From Pseudobdellovibrionaceae bacterium (GTDB lineage: Bacteria; Bdellovibrionota; Bdellovibrionia; Bdellovibrionales; JAMPXM01), in assembly GCA_913776405.1 (NCBI GenBank), contig CAJYOV010000619.1, positions 1 through 6,009 on the forward strand: a DNA stretch of 6,009 nucleotides, given 5' to 3'. The position numbers were made by a program, and so were the translations under genes. Below the pieces are notes generated by a model. The model saw nothing but the letters and a program-made list of their open reading frames with translations, had not been told where the DNA came from and did no database searches. Positions 5,416 through 6,009 of this stretch are shown in pieces (positions within the stretch are counted from its first letter, which is position 1; each line of letters begins with the position of its first letter).

Positions 5416-5901
5416 CTATGCTGGAGGCCGCTTCGAGTTTACTTTCTTCGAAGTTTCAAGTTGATCGAAGTTTTGCTCGGCCGCCCAGCGGGCAAGGTCT
5501 GGCCAAGATTCATGAACAAAATGACCGCGCGAGATTTCACGCACTTCGAACTCAGCTGATTGCGACTCGGCTCTTTCGTTGAAATCGTTGTTTACGATTT
5601 CAACTTCGGCGTACGTCAGTTCACGGCGTCTGAGACCTGATGGCGTGATCTCGCCCTCAAAGAAGTTTCGCACGTAATCTTCAAGCTGAGTTTTTGTCAG
5701 CAGATCTTCTTTCGGTACAACACCACGATAGCGGCCGAGCCACTGCAGTTGATTCAATCGTAGGTATCTCGAATCCGGACTTCTTTCGAGAATCAGCGGA
5801 TCTCGCGACGTAGTCCACCAGCCACGTTCGTGCTCCGGCGAAATCTCGTCTGGCAAACCCGAGAGTTGAAGGTCACTTCGATAGAAAAAGAGGCCCTTCA
5901 T
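5416..5901 (-). CDS. Hypothetical protein of unknown family (5' end uncertain)
   Basis: I do not recognise this protein. From the ATG at 5901-5899 it has 161 residues, is hydrophilic and charged, and shows no signal peptide, membrane segment, cysteine motif or obvious catalytic signature. Notable stretches are MKGLFFYRSDLQLSGLPDEI, a tryptophan-rich ERGWWTTSRDP near 25-34, YLRLNQLQWLGRYRG at 46-60, and an acidic C-terminal half ending in SKKVNSKRPPA. Codon use (about 54% GC at third positions in the first 50 codons) matches the rest of the window, so it is probably a real gene. No ribosome site precedes that ATG. The frame stays open to the window edge, but upstream of about 5920 it becomes Arg/Ala/Ser-rich and unnatural, just where GC content jumps. 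The true N terminus has probably been lost at a junction, or the ATG used is weakly signalled. It converges on the pRiA4b-like gene across 45 bp without a clear terminator. Confidence 0.55.
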   Translation of the reverse strand: MKGLFFYRSDLQLSGLPDEISPEHERGWWTTSRDPLILERSPDSRYLRLNQLQWLGRYRGVVPKEDLLTKTQLEDYVRNFFEGEITPSGLRRRELTYAEVEIVNNDFNERAESQSAEFEVREISRGHFVHESWPDLARWAAEQNFDQLETSKKVNSKRPPA

Positions 5902-5914
5902 CAGCGCACGGTTT

Positions 5915-6009
5915 TCAAAAGGCGTCGACCACCTTGCTCGCGCCGACATTCTGCAGCACGTTCTGGTTGCCGACGATGGTCGCGCTCGCAAAGCCGCCGC
6001 CCTGCGGCC
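5915..6009 (-). other. High-GC fragment: possible 3' end of another gene, or chimeric contig end
   Basis: About 70% of bases in 5921-6009 are G or C, against about 52% in the preceding 100 bases. On the minus strand one frame gives a 30-residue peptide, entering from outside and ending at TGA (5917-5915), that contains ATIVGNQNVLQNVG and the tail SKVVDAF. Of its 30 codons, 27 end in G or C, a bias seen nowhere else in the window. Its Gly/Asn/Gln-rich texture is that of a fibre- or surface-type protein, but 30 residues are too few to name a family. Either a gene of high-GC origin ends here just before the unknown gene, or unrelated DNA was joined near 5920. Confidence 0.4.

Overview
The window is a compact chromosomal stretch of a Gram-negative-type bacterium. 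GC is near 50%, most intergenic gaps are under 60 bp, and TCG, CGA and CGC codons are frequent. The E. coli-style (type I) MurB, the FUSC-type inner-membrane protein, the VF530-family protein and the LysR-family regulator all point to a proteobacterium-like host. A Bdellovibrionota- or delta-proteobacteria-like lineage is possible, but that is a guess. I see no tRNA, rRNA, CRISPR array, insertion sequence or phage gene, and no convincing rho-independent terminator.

Left part (1-1654, + strand): the window opens inside murB (peptidoglycan precursor synthesis). Six bases after its stop comes a 345-residue, roughly 12-helix FUSC-family membrane protein. The tail of that gene overlaps, tail to tail by 98 bp, a minus-strand SSAT-like GNAT acetyltransferase (1557-2045).

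Middle (2046-2696, + strand): divergent from the acetyltransferase lies a thioredoxin. A GTGA stop/start overlap joins it to a small VF530-family (DUF2132) DNA-binding protein. The VF530 stop is one base from the stop of a convergent LysR-family regulator (2698-3582, - strand).

Right part (3583-5370): the regulator diverges from an OsmC-family thiol peroxidase and an NfsB-like nitroreductase across a 144-bp region. Its A/T-rich core (3601-3655) carries two T-N11-A LysR-type boxes built on the same 9-mer and an A/T-rich inverted repeat. This looks like a small stress/redox module (regulator, hydroperoxide reductase, flavin oxidoreductase). A stand-alone pRiA4b ORF-3-like protein follows 33 bp downstream, with a hairpin covering its start region.

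Right edge (5371-6009): a minus-strand gene of unknown function converges on the pRiA4b-like gene. The last ~90 bases differ sharply from the rest (about 70% GC). In another frame they encode a 30-codon tail with about 90% GC at third positions, so either a foreign gene end or a chimeric contig end lies there. Overall this is a mostly ordinary housekeeping and stress-response region. The most unusual items are the 98-bp overlap of two protein tails, the regulatory architecture between lysR and osmC, and the compositional break at the right edge.
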